A stretch of 47,594 nucleotides of DNA from Arthrobacter sp. UNC362MFTsu5.1 (GTDB lineage: Bacteria > Actinomycetota > Actinomycetes > Actinomycetales > Micrococcaceae). Where the stretch lies: the NCBI RefSeq assembly GCF_000685965.1, contig NZ_JMLE01000032.1, positions 1 through 47,594 on the forward strand, written 5' to 3'. The position numbers and the translations under genes were made by a program. The notes beneath the pieces were generated by a model. The model had not been told where the DNA came from, did not search any database, and saw only the letters and a list, made by a program, of their open reading frames with translations. Positions within the stretch are counted from its first letter, which is position 1, and the number at the start of each line of letters is the position of its first letter. This document shows, piece after piece, positions 35,793 to 43,185 of this stretch.

Positions 35793-36839
35793 CTAGAAGA
35801 CGGTCCAGTCGAGGACCACTTTGCCACCCACGCCGGCGCGGGCAATCTCAAAGCCCTTCTCCCAGTCCGTGGCGGGCAGGGTGTCCGTGACCACCGCCGA
35901 GATGTTGGCGTGCAGCACCGGGTTGGAGGACAGCATGGCGCTCATCGCGTACCAGGTCTCGAACATTTCCCGGCCGTAGATGCCCTTCATGGTCAGCATA
36001 TGCGTGACCACCTTGCCCCAGTCGATATCAATGGACTGGCTCGGCAGGCCCAGCATCGCAATCCGGCCGCCGTGGTTCATGTTGTCGATCATCTCCGGCA
36101 GGGCGGTGGGGTGGCCGGACATTTCCATGCCGATGTCGAAGCCTTCGCGCATGCCCAGTTCGCGCTGGGCGTCCTTGACCCGCATCTTCGAGACGTCGAT
36201 GGCGAGGTCCACGCCCAGCTGGCGGGCCAGCTCCAGGCGCGGGGCGGAGACGTCGGTGATGGCGATTTTCCGGGCTCCGGCATGGCGGGCGACGGCGATG
36301 GCCATGAGGCCGATGGGCCCTGCGCCCGTGATCAGCACGTCCTCGCCCACGAGCGGGAAGCTCAGGGCCGTGTGGACGGCGTTGCCGAAGGGATCGAAAA
36401 TGGCGCCCAGTTCGGGGGTGACGGAGGGATCCTGGTGGACCCAGACGTTGGTCTCGGGGATCACCACGTATTCGGCGAAGGCGCCGTCACGCTGGACGCC
36501 GACGCTCACGGTGTGGATGCACATCTGCCGCCGGCCGGCGCGGCAGTTCCGGCAGATGCCGCAGACAATGTGCCCTTCGCCGGAGACCCGGTTTCCTACC
36601 TTGACGTCGCGGACGTCCTCGCCGATTTCCACTACTTCGCCGTAGAACTCGTGGCCGGCGATCAGGGGCGCCTCGATCATGCCCTGCGCCCAGGCGTCCC
36701 AGGACTGGATATGAAGGTCCGTGCCGCAGATCCCGGTGGTCATCACGCGGATCTTTACGTCGCCCGGGCCGGTTTCCGGCTCGGGGCGGTCCACCAGCTC
36801 AAATCCGGCGTGTGCGCCGGCTTTGTACAGAGCCTTCAT
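35793..36839 (-). CDS. tdh: L-threonine 3-dehydrogenase
   Basis: NAD-dependent oxidation of threonine to 2-amino-3-ketobutyrate, handed to Kbl. Length 348 aa, medium-chain zinc dehydrogenase. Catalytic zinc ligands are C38 and H63/E64 (AGHEFYG). Structural zinc is bound by C93, C96, C99 and C107. The Rossmann motif is TGAGPIGLMA. ATG 36839 is preceded by AGGA at normal spacing; longer readings enter the divergent promoter. A promoter lies at 36904-36932. Confidence 0.96.
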   Translation of the reverse strand: MKALYKAGAHAGFELVDRPEPETGPGDVKIRVMTTGICGTDLHIQSWDAWAQGMIEAPLIAGHEFYGEVVEIGEDVRDVKVGNRVSGEGHIVCGICRNCRAGRRQMCIHTVSVGVQRDGAFAEYVVIPETNVWVHQDPSVTPELGAIFDPFGNAVHTALSFPLVGEDVLITGAGPIGLMAIAVARHAGARKIAITDVSAPRLELARQLGVDLAIDVSKMRVKDAQRELGMREGFDIGMEMSGHPTALPEMIDNMNHGGRIAMLGLPSQSIDIDWGKVVTHMLTMKGIYGREMFETWYAMSAMLSSNPVLHANISAVVTDTLPATDWEKGFEIARAGVGGKVVLDWTVF

Positions 36840-36903
36840 TGGCTTCCTAACTCTCGGTGTTGCGTCGTGCGGTGCCCGCGGTGTGTCCGGGCTGGCTCCC
36901 TTC

Positions 36904-36932
36904 ATTAGAACCACAAAGAAGCATTAGCACAA
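36904..36932 (-). promoter_or_regulatory. Promoter of the tdh-kbl operon
   Basis: On the minus strand TTGTGC (36927-36932) and TCTAAT (36904-36909) are separated by 17 bases, a fair sigma-A type promoter. It lies in the 146-base gap shared with the divergent LysR gene, so that regulator could act here. Confidence 0.55.
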
Positions 36933-36973
36933 CCGAATTCTTCTCAATCGACGATTTAGGTTTCGCTAAGCAA

Positions 36974-36979
36974 TAGACT
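36974..36979 (+). promoter_or_regulatory. -10 box giving a leaderless lysR transcript
   Basis: TAGACT lies six bases before the ATG at 36986, with no Shine-Dalgarno sequence. This spacing matches leaderless transcripts common in actinobacteria. The -35 region is weak. Confidence 0.5.
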
Positions 36980-36985
36980 CGGGGC

Positions 36986-37894
36986 ATGGAAATCCATCAG
37001 CTGGAAATGCTCCGGGAACTCGGCGCCCTTGGCAGCGTCAAAGCGGTGGCCGAAACGCTCCTGGTCACCCCGTCCGCCGTATCCCAGCAACTGGCTGCAC
37101 TCCAGCGCAGCGTCGACGTGCCGCTGACCCGCAAGGAGGGCAGGAACCTGGTGCTGACCGAAGCCGGCCAGGCACTGGCCGACGCCGGTGCCGCCGTCGT
37201 CAGCGCGATGGCCGATGCGCGGATGGCGATCGGGGCCTACCACGGTTCCACGGTGGCGCCGGTGACGGTGAGCGGTTTCCACAGCGCCGGGCAGGCGCTG
37301 TTCGCTCCGCTGGCACGGCTGCTCGACTCGCCGGACAAGCCACGAGTGCTGCTCTCCGACGAGGACGTCGCCCAGCAGGACTTCCCCGCATTGACCGCCC
37401 GGTATGACCTCGTTCTGGCGCACCGCATGGACCACAGCCCCCGGTGGCCGGAGGAACGGGTGGCCGTCATCCCGCTCGCACACGAACCGCTGGACGTGGC
37501 ATTGTCCGCCGGGCACCGGCTGGCGGGCAAGGAAACGCTCACGGCGCACGACGTCGTCGGCGAACCATGGGTGACCAGCCACACAGGCTACTCCCCCGCG
37601 GACGTGCTGTCCGCCGTCGCCGCCGTGTCCAGCAGGGAACTGAACATCGTCCACCGGATCAACGACTATTCCACCGTGGCCGGGCTGGTGGCCACGGGCA
37701 GCGTGATCGGGCTGCTGCCCCGGCACACCGCGCGGCCTGTGTTGAACCCGGAAATCGTGCTGCGGCCGCTGCAGGGCATCAGCACCCGGCGCCGGATCGA
37801 CATCCTGGCCAGGCCGGAAAACCTCAAGCGAACCTCGGTGATGATGGTGTGCGAGGCCCTGGAGGACATCATGGCCGGGCTGGTCTCCCCGTAG
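36986..37894 (+). CDS. LysR family transcriptional regulator (probable threonine operon regulator)
   Basis: A 302-residue LysR protein. The winged helix-turn-helix spans about residues 1-60 (LGALGSVKAVAETLLVTPSA, then VSQQLAALQRSV). A ligand-binding domain follows from about residue 88. It is divergent from tdh-kbl, so it is the likely regulator of that operon; the inducer is unknown (threonine is a candidate). Its 3' side is followed by a large palindrome and the convergent gatB. Probably translated from a leaderless message. Confidence 0.9.
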   Translation: MEIHQLEMLRELGALGSVKAVAETLLVTPSAVSQQLAALQRSVDVPLTRKEGRNLVLTEAGQALADAGAAVVSAMADARMAIGAYHGSTVAPVTVSGFHSAGQALFAPLARLLDSPDKPRVLLSDEDVAQQDFPALTARYDLVLAHRMDHSPRWPEERVAVIPLAHEPLDVALSAGHRLAGKETLTAHDVVGEPWVTSHTGYSPADVLSAVAAVSSRELNIVHRINDYSTVAGLVATGSVIGLLPRHTARPVLNPEIVLRPLQGISTRRRIDILARPENLKRTSVMMVCEALEDIMAGLVSP

Positions 37895-37914
37895 CCCCGG
37901 CCCTCCCCTTAAAC

Positions 37915-37980
37915 CCCAACTGGGTCGCAGTAGATGTCGTTATGAGCGTTCTAAACGACATTAACTGCGACCCAGTTGGG
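37915..37980. repeat. Long palindrome between lysR and gatB (terminator or REP-like element)
   Basis: CCCAACTGGGTCGCAGT (37915-37931) pairs perfectly with ACTGCGACCCAGTTGGG (37964-37980). After a 2x2 mismatch, ATGTCGTT (37934-37941) pairs with AACGACAT (37954-37961), leaving a 12-base loop. The stem totals 25 pairs. It lies between convergent genes and may act as a bidirectional terminator. Its size and my recollection of similar intergenic palindromes in Arthrobacter suggest a dispersed repeat. Confidence 0.8.
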
Positions 37981-37994
37981 TTAAATCAGGGAAC

Positions 37995-39503
37995 TTAGCC
38001 TTCGACGCCGAGGCGCTCCAGGATCAGCTCCTTGACGCGGCCGGCGTCGGCCTGGCCGCGGGTGGCCTTCATGACGGCACCAACAATGGCACCGATCGCC
38101 TGCAGCTTGCCGCCGCGGATCTTGTCCGCGACGCCGGGCTGCGCGGCGAGGGCAGCGTCGATGGCTTCGAGGAGGGGCCCGTCGTCGGAGACCACGGCCA
38201 GGCCGCGCTTCTCCACGATCTCCGCCGGGGTGCCTTCGCCGGCGAGCACGCCGTCGAGCACTTCGGCGGCCATCTTGTTGTTGATCTTGCCGGCCTCCAC
38301 CATCTTGTTCAGTTCCACGATGGTTTCGGGCTTGACGCCCAGCTGGCCGGGGTCGACGTCGGCGTTCTTGGCACGCCCCACGATCTCGCCCATCCACCAT
38401 TTGCGGGCCACGGTGGCCGTGGCGCCGGCGGCGATGGTTTCCTCGATCTCATCCATGACGCCGGCGTTGACCACGTCGCGGAATTCCAGGTCCGAATAGC
38501 CCCAGTCGGCCTGCAGGCGCTTGCGGCGCTCGGCCGGCGGCTCGGGCAGGGTGGCGCGCAGTTCCTCCACCCATTCACGGGAAGCCACAATCGGAACCAG
38601 GTCCGGCTCCGGGAAGTAGCGGTAGTCATCGGCGTCGGACTTGGCCCGGCCCGACGTCGTCGAGCGGGTGTCCTCGTGCCAGTGGCGCGTTTCCTGGATG
38701 ACCGGCTCACCGGAGTCCAGGACGGCGGCGTGCCGCTGGATTTCGTAGCGGACGGCGTGTTCGACGGCGCGCAGCGAGTTGACGTTCTTGGTTTCCGAGC
38801 GGATGCCGAAGCGTTCGCGGCCGTGCGGGCGCAGCGACACGTTGGCGTCGCAGCGGACGTTGCCGCGCTCCATCTTCGCGTCCGAAACTCCGAGGTTCTT
38901 GACGATCTCGCGGACCGCGGCGACGTAGGCCTTGGCCAGTTCCGGGGCACGGCTGCCGGCACCCTGGATCGGCTTGGTGACGATTTCCACCAGCGGAACG
39001 CCGGAGCGGTTGTAGTCCACCAGGGAGTAGTCCGCGCCCTGGATGCGGCCTGCGGATCCGCCCATGTGGGTAAGCTTGCCGGCGTCCTCTTCCATGTGGG
39101 CGCGTTCGATTTCGACGCGGAACACGGTGCCGTCGGAGAGTTCAATGTCCAGGTAGCCGTCGTACGCGATGGGCTCGTCGTACTGCGAGGTCTGGAAGTT
39201 CTTCGGGGTGTCCGGGTAGAAGTAGTTCTTCCGGGCGAAGCGGCAGGTCTCGGCGATCTTGCAGTTGAGCGCCAGGCCGATCTTGATGGAGGACTCGATC
39301 GCGGTCTTGTTCACCACGGGCAGCACGCCCGGCATGCCGAGGTCCACCTCGTTGACGTTCGTGTTGGGCTCGTCGCCGAAGACGTTCGGGGCGGAGGAGA
39401 ACATCTTGGTCTTGGTGTTGAGCTCCACGTGGACCTCGAACCCCAGGACGGGATCGTACTTCTCCATGGCCTCTTCGAAGCTCAGGGTTGCGTCAGTGCT
39501 CAT
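37995..39503 (-). CDS. gatB: Asp-tRNA(Asn)/Glu-tRNA(Gln) amidotransferase subunit B
   Basis: tRNA-binding and kinase subunit of GatCAB, which phosphorylates and amidates mischarged Glu-tRNA-Gln or Asp-tRNA-Asn. Length 502 aa. The cradle domain begins VLGFEVHVELNT and includes a zinc or metal site in CKIAETCRFARKNYFYPD. The C-terminal YqeY-like tail domain lies from about residue 355. ATG 39503 has AGGAGG 7 bases upstream and overlaps the gatA stop by one base (TAATG), so the genes are translationally coupled. Confidence 0.97.
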   Translation of the reverse strand: MSTDATLSFEEAMEKYDPVLGFEVHVELNTKTKMFSSAPNVFGDEPNTNVNEVDLGMPGVLPVVNKTAIESSIKIGLALNCKIAETCRFARKNYFYPDTPKNFQTSQYDEPIAYDGYLDIELSDGTVFRVEIERAHMEEDAGKLTHMGGSAGRIQGADYSLVDYNRSGVPLVEIVTKPIQGAGSRAPELAKAYVAAVREIVKNLGVSDAKMERGNVRCDANVSLRPHGRERFGIRSETKNVNSLRAVEHAVRYEIQRHAAVLDSGEPVIQETRHWHEDTRSTTSGRAKSDADDYRYFPEPDLVPIVASREWVEELRATLPEPPAERRKRLQADWGYSDLEFRDVVNAGVMDEIEETIAAGATATVARKWWMGEIVGRAKNADVDPGQLGVKPETIVELNKMVEAGKINNKMAAEVLDGVLAGEGTPAEIVEKRGLAVVSDDGPLLEAIDAALAAQPGVADKIRGGKLQAIGAIVGAVMKATRGQADAGRVKELILERLGVEG

Positions 39504-41059
39504 TATTTTGCCTCCTGGGTTTCGATCGAAGCGGCCAACTCCGGGGCGCGGTCCAGCAACGGGCCGCCCCACTGCGCCTCGAGCAGCGATTCAAGCACCG
39601 CACCTACGCGGTACAGGCGCGCGTCCTGGCGGGCAGGGGCCAGGAGCTGGATGCCGACGGGAAGCCCGTCCTCATCCGCCAGGCCGCCCGGCAGGGACAG
39701 CCCCGGGACGCCGGCCATGTTGGCCGGAATGGTGGCGACGTCGTTCAGGTACATGGCCAGGGGGTCGTTCAGCTTCTCACCGAGCTTGAAGGCCGTGGTG
39801 GGGGCCGTCGGGGAAATCAGCACGTCGGCCTGGGCGAACGCAGCCTCGAAGTCCCGCTGGATCAGGGTGCGGACCTTCTGGGCAGAGCCGTAGTAGGCGT
39901 CGTAGTACCCGGCGCTGAGCGCGTAGGTGCCCAGGATGATGCGGCGCTTCACTTCGTCGCCGAAGCCTGCGGCGCGGGTGGCGCCCATGACGCGTTCGAT
40001 GGTGAGCGGCGCATCCTTGGGCAGCACGCGCAGGCCGTACCGGACGCCGTCGAACTTTGCCAGGTTGGAGGAAGCCTCCGAGGGCATGATCAGGTAGTAG
40101 GCGCCCAGCGCGTACTTGAAGTTGGGGCAGGACACCTCAACGATTTCCGCGCCGGCCTGCTTGAGCAGTTCGAGCGATTCGTTGAAGCGGTTCTCCACAC
40201 CGGCCTGGTAGCCCTCGCCGTGGAGTTCCTTGATGATGCCGATCTTCATGCCATCCACGTTGCCCGTCCGTGCGGCGGCAACGAGGTCCTCCAGCGGGTC
40301 CGGCAGGGACGTGGAGTCATGCGGATCGTGGCCGCCGATGACCTGGTGCAGGAGGGCCGAGTCCAGCACGGTGCGGGAGACCGGACCGATCTGGTCCAGC
40401 GAGGAGGCCATGGCGATGGCGCCGTAGCGGGACACGCTGCCGTAGGTGGGCTTGACGCCCACGGTGCCGGTGACGGCGCCGGGCTGGCGGATGGATCCGC
40501 CGGTGTCCGTGCCCAAGGCCAGGGGCGCTTCGAAAGCGGCGACGGCGGCAGCGGAGCCGCCGCCCGAGCCGCCCGGGATCCGGTCCAGGTCCCACGGGTT
40601 GCGGGTGGGGCCGTAGGCGGAGTGTTCCGTGGAGGACCCCATGGCGAATTCGTCCAGGTTGGTCTTGCCCAGGATGGGCATCTTGGCGTCGCGGAGGCGC
40701 TTGACCACCGTGGCGTCGTACGGGCTGTGCCAGCCTTCGAGGATCTTGGAGCCCGCCGTGGTGGGCTGGCCGACGGTGACGATGAGGTCCTTGACGGCGA
40801 TGGGCACGCCGGCGAGTTCATGGAGCTCTTCAGCTGCCGCGCCGCCGGCGGCGCGGATGGCGTCCACCTCTGCGGCGACGGCGAGCGCCTCCTCGGTGTT
40901 GACGTGCAGGAAGGCGTGGACGCCCCGCGGTCCGCCGTCAACCGCTGCGATGCGGTCCAGGTAGGCCTGGGTGACTTCTACGGAAGTGACCTCGCCGGCC
41001 GCGAGCTTTTCGGCGAGCGCGGCGGCGGAGAGGCGGATCAGAACGTTGTTCTCAGTCAT
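39503..41059 (-). CDS. gatA: Asp-tRNA(Asn)/Glu-tRNA(Gln) amidotransferase subunit A
   Basis: Amidase subunit that releases ammonia from glutamine for GatB. Length 518 aa, amidase-signature family. The Ser-cisSer-Lys triad is K90 (AVKDLIV), S165 (PGGSGGGSA) and nucleophile S189 (DTGGSIRQP), spaced as in characterised GatA. A Gly occupies the position after the cis-Ser. It starts three bases after the gatC stop and ends in TAATG with gatB. Confidence 0.97.
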   Translation of the reverse strand: MTENNVLIRLSAAALAEKLAAGEVTSVEVTQAYLDRIAAVDGGPRGVHAFLHVNTEEALAVAAEVDAIRAAGGAAAEELHELAGVPIAVKDLIVTVGQPTTAGSKILEGWHSPYDATVVKRLRDAKMPILGKTNLDEFAMGSSTEHSAYGPTRNPWDLDRIPGGSGGGSAAAVAAFEAPLALGTDTGGSIRQPGAVTGTVGVKPTYGSVSRYGAIAMASSLDQIGPVSRTVLDSALLHQVIGGHDPHDSTSLPDPLEDLVAAARTGNVDGMKIGIIKELHGEGYQAGVENRFNESLELLKQAGAEIVEVSCPNFKYALGAYYLIMPSEASSNLAKFDGVRYGLRVLPKDAPLTIERVMGATRAAGFGDEVKRRIILGTYALSAGYYDAYYGSAQKVRTLIQRDFEAAFAQADVLISPTAPTTAFKLGEKLNDPLAMYLNDVATIPANMAGVPGLSLPGGLADEDGLPVGIQLLAPARQDARLYRVGAVLESLLEAQWGGPLLDRAPELAASIETQEAK

Positions 41060-41062
41060 GTA

Positions 41063-41359
41063 TCAGTCCTCATCCAGGATGGCCGGAACCTTGAAGCGGC
41101 CTTCGTATGCGTCAGGGGCGCCGCTCAGGGACTGCTCGGCTGTGAAGGTGTGGCCCACAACGTCCTCGCGGAACACATTCGTCAGCGGAATCGGGTGGGA
41201 CGTGGCCGGGACATCATCACCGGCGGCTTCACTTACGGACTTCACTGAATCGACGATGACGGCGAGTTCGCCGGCCATCCGGTCCAGCTCTTCAGCACTC
41301 ATCTCGATGTGCGCGAGACGCGCGAGATGCGCGACGTCGTCGCGGTTGATCGCAGCCAT
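41063..41359 (-). CDS. gatC: Asp-tRNA(Asn)/Glu-tRNA(Gln) amidotransferase subunit C
   Basis: Small 98-residue subunit that wraps GatA and GatB together. The N-terminus (INRDDVAHLARLAHIEMSAE) and the tail (GRFKVPAILDED) are typical. ATG 41359 is preceded by GGGGAG; a slightly longer reading begins 5 codons upstream. A TAGACT box at 41396-41401 could be the -10 of the gatCAB operon. Confidence 0.96.
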   Translation of the reverse strand: MAAINRDDVAHLARLAHIEMSAEELDRMAGELAVIVDSVKSVSEAAGDDVPATSHPIPLTNVFREDVVGHTFTAEQSLSGAPDAYEGRFKVPAILDED

Positions 41360-41395
41360 GGATCTCCCCTGCAATGTAGTTTTGGTTTCCCCAAT

Positions 41396-41401
41396 AGTCT
41401 A
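41396..41401 (-). promoter_or_regulatory. Candidate -10 box of the gatCAB operon
   Basis: TAGACT on the minus strand, 37 bases before the gatC start, matches the hexamer before metX, metY and the 36986 lysR gene. No good -35 match is seen at the proper distance. Confidence 0.45.
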
Positions 41402-41409
41402 CGTTGCAA

Positions 41410-41509
41410 CAGTGTGCCCGCCTGACGACCCCCAGCGGGCGTCAGACGGGCAACACTGACCTGCGGCCCTGCCGCAAGAAGCCAGGCTGCAAGCAGCCGG
41501 CAGCCGCAG
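41410..41509 (-). terminator. Two adjacent hairpins after the citrate transporter gene
   Basis: First encountered on the minus strand is CTGCGG-cc-CTGCCG (41461-41474) with CGGCAGCCGCAG (41498-41509), enclosing GGCTGC-AA-GCAGCC. Next is an imperfect 18/19-base arm pair (41410-41427 with 41440-41458, containing CTGACG/CGTCAG and CAGTGT/ACACTG). Together they separate the transporter transcript from the gatCAB promoter. Confidence 0.7.
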
Positions 41510-41520
41510 GCAGCTTTACC

Positions 41521-43008
41521 CTAGCCGATGCCGATGGCTCCCGTCAGCATTCCAATACCGAGCATTACGAGGGAGACGACGGCGCTGCGCCACAGCACCT
41601 TTTTGTGGTGGTCCCCCAGGTCCACCTTGGCCAGGGAAACCAGGAGCAGGATTGCCGGGACCAGCGGGCTCTGCATGTGGAACGGCTGGCCGGTGATGGA
41701 GGCACGCGCCATCTCGGCGGCACTGATGCCGTAGTGCGCGGCCGTCTCGCTCAGCACGGGAAGTACGCCGAAGTAGAAGGCATCGTTGCTCATGAAGAAC
41801 GTCATGGGGATGCTCAGTACACCGGTGATGACTGCCATGAGCGGTCCCATGTCAGAGGGGATGATCTGCACGAGCCACGCGGACATCGCCTCAACCATTC
41901 CGGTGCCGGTCAGGACACCGGTCAGGACGGCGGCGGCCATGACCATGCTGACCACGGCCACGATGGACTGTGCGTGGGCCACGAGCTGGGCACCCTGGTC
42001 CTTGACGTGCGGGAAGTTGACCAGCAGGGCGATGGCCGAGCCCACCATGAACACGTAAGGCAGGGGCACGAGGTCGGCGATGAGCATGCCCATGACGGCG
42101 ACGGTGAGGCCCAGGTTGAACCACTGCAGCTTGGGGCGCAGGGTCTTGCGGTTCGGATCCAGGGCGGTGCCCGCCATCGCGGAATCGCGGTCGTCCGCAG
42201 TGCTGTCCAGCGGGGTTTCGGTGCGCTCGAGGACTGCTACGGAGGATCCTGCCGGGGAGAGGTCTGCGGGGCCGCCCGTTGCGGGAACGGTGCCGGGACC
42301 CTTGCGTCCGCCGCCGGTTCCGGAACCGCCGGCAGTGCTGCCGCCGTCGAACCCTTCAGCGGTATCAGGCACGCCCCAGATTTCCGGCTGGGTGGCGCGG
42401 AGGCGGTTGCGTTCCTGCAGGCCGAGCACCCAGGCGAAGACCAGGACGACGGCGAGGCCGCCGATCAGCGACGGGATCATGGGGACGAAGACGTCATTGA
42501 CGTCGATCTTGAGGGCGCTGGCGGCGCGGGCGGTGGGGCCGCCCCACGGGACGATGTTCATGGTGCCGTTGGCGAGGCCGGCGACGCAGGTGAGGACCAC
42601 GGGGCTCATCTTCAGCCGGAGGTAGATGGGCAGCATCGCCGCGGTGGTGAGGATGAAGGTGGTGGAGCCGTCGCCGTCCAGGGACACTGCGGCGGCCAGG
42701 AGTGCGGTGCCCAGGACCACCTTGGCGGGGTCGTTGCCCAGCTTGCGGAGGATGAACCGCACCAGCGGGTCGAACAGCCCGACGTCGATCATCAGGCCGA
42801 AGTAGATGATGGCGAACATCAGCAGCGCGGCGGTGGATGTCATGGACTTCATGGAGTCCAGCACCATGTCCCCGATGCCCAGTCCGGCCCCGGCGAACAG
42901 CCCGAAGACGGTGGGGACGATGATCAGCGCCAGCACTGGCGTCAACTTCTTCGTCATGATCAGCACCATGAATACCGCGATCATGGCGAATCCAAGTAAT
43001 ACCAGCAC
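41521..43008 (-). CDS. CitMHS family citrate-metal:H+ symporter
   Basis: A 495-residue permease of the CitMHS family, which takes up citrate complexed with Mg2+, Ca2+ or other divalent metals. There are about 12 helices. Signature-like stretches are SLDGDGSTTFILTTAAMLP and a later FFMSNDAFYFG. A hydrophilic, Gly/Ser/Thr-rich loop of roughly 80 residues (about 205-290) splits the two halves and looks long. The start is GTG 43008, with AAGGAG 6 bases upstream. It is divergent from a CitA/CitB-type two-component system that probably regulates it. Confidence 0.92.
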   Translation of the reverse strand: MLVLLGFAMIAVFMVLIMTKKLTPVLALIIVPTVFGLFAGAGLGIGDMVLDSMKSMTSTAALLMFAIIYFGLMIDVGLFDPLVRFILRKLGNDPAKVVLGTALLAAAVSLDGDGSTTFILTTAAMLPIYLRLKMSPVVLTCVAGLANGTMNIVPWGGPTARAASALKIDVNDVFVPMIPSLIGGLAVVLVFAWVLGLQERNRLRATQPEIWGVPDTAEGFDGGSTAGGSGTGGGRKGPGTVPATGGPADLSPAGSSVAVLERTETPLDSTADDRDSAMAGTALDPNRKTLRPKLQWFNLGLTVAVMGMLIADLVPLPYVFMVGSAIALLVNFPHVKDQGAQLVAHAQSIVAVVSMVMAAAVLTGVLTGTGMVEAMSAWLVQIIPSDMGPLMAVITGVLSIPMTFFMSNDAFYFGVLPVLSETAAHYGISAAEMARASITGQPFHMQSPLVPAILLLVSLAKVDLGDHHKKVLWRSAVVSLVMLGIGMLTGAIGIG

Positions 43009-43125
43009 GGCCGGCTCCTTTGTCAGTCAATGGCACCACTCCGGTGTGATGCGCACTACAGACGTTAGAGTGGCCCGCGTCACGGCCGTGCCTTTGGCTC
43101 AATTGATTGGCATACTGCTTATTGG

Positions 43126-43138
43126 GAGCATTTTGCTC
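43126..43138. promoter_or_regulatory. Small palindrome in the citrate transporter/sensor intergenic region
   Basis: GAGCA-TTT-TGCTC is a perfect 5-bp inverted repeat in an A/T-rich patch (43098-43145) of the 177-base divergent region. It could be a response-regulator site or part of the sensor-kinase promoter. Short enough to be chance. Confidence 0.4.
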
Positions 43139-43185
43139 ATTTAGCTCAGCACCCCCGCTCCGTCACAAAACCCCTCAGGAGGGCA

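Noticed and set aside
39488..41248. Long open frame opposite gatA and gatC
   Set aside because: Same reason: gatA, gatB and gatC have all catalytic and structural signatures, and the opposite frame is a GC artefact.
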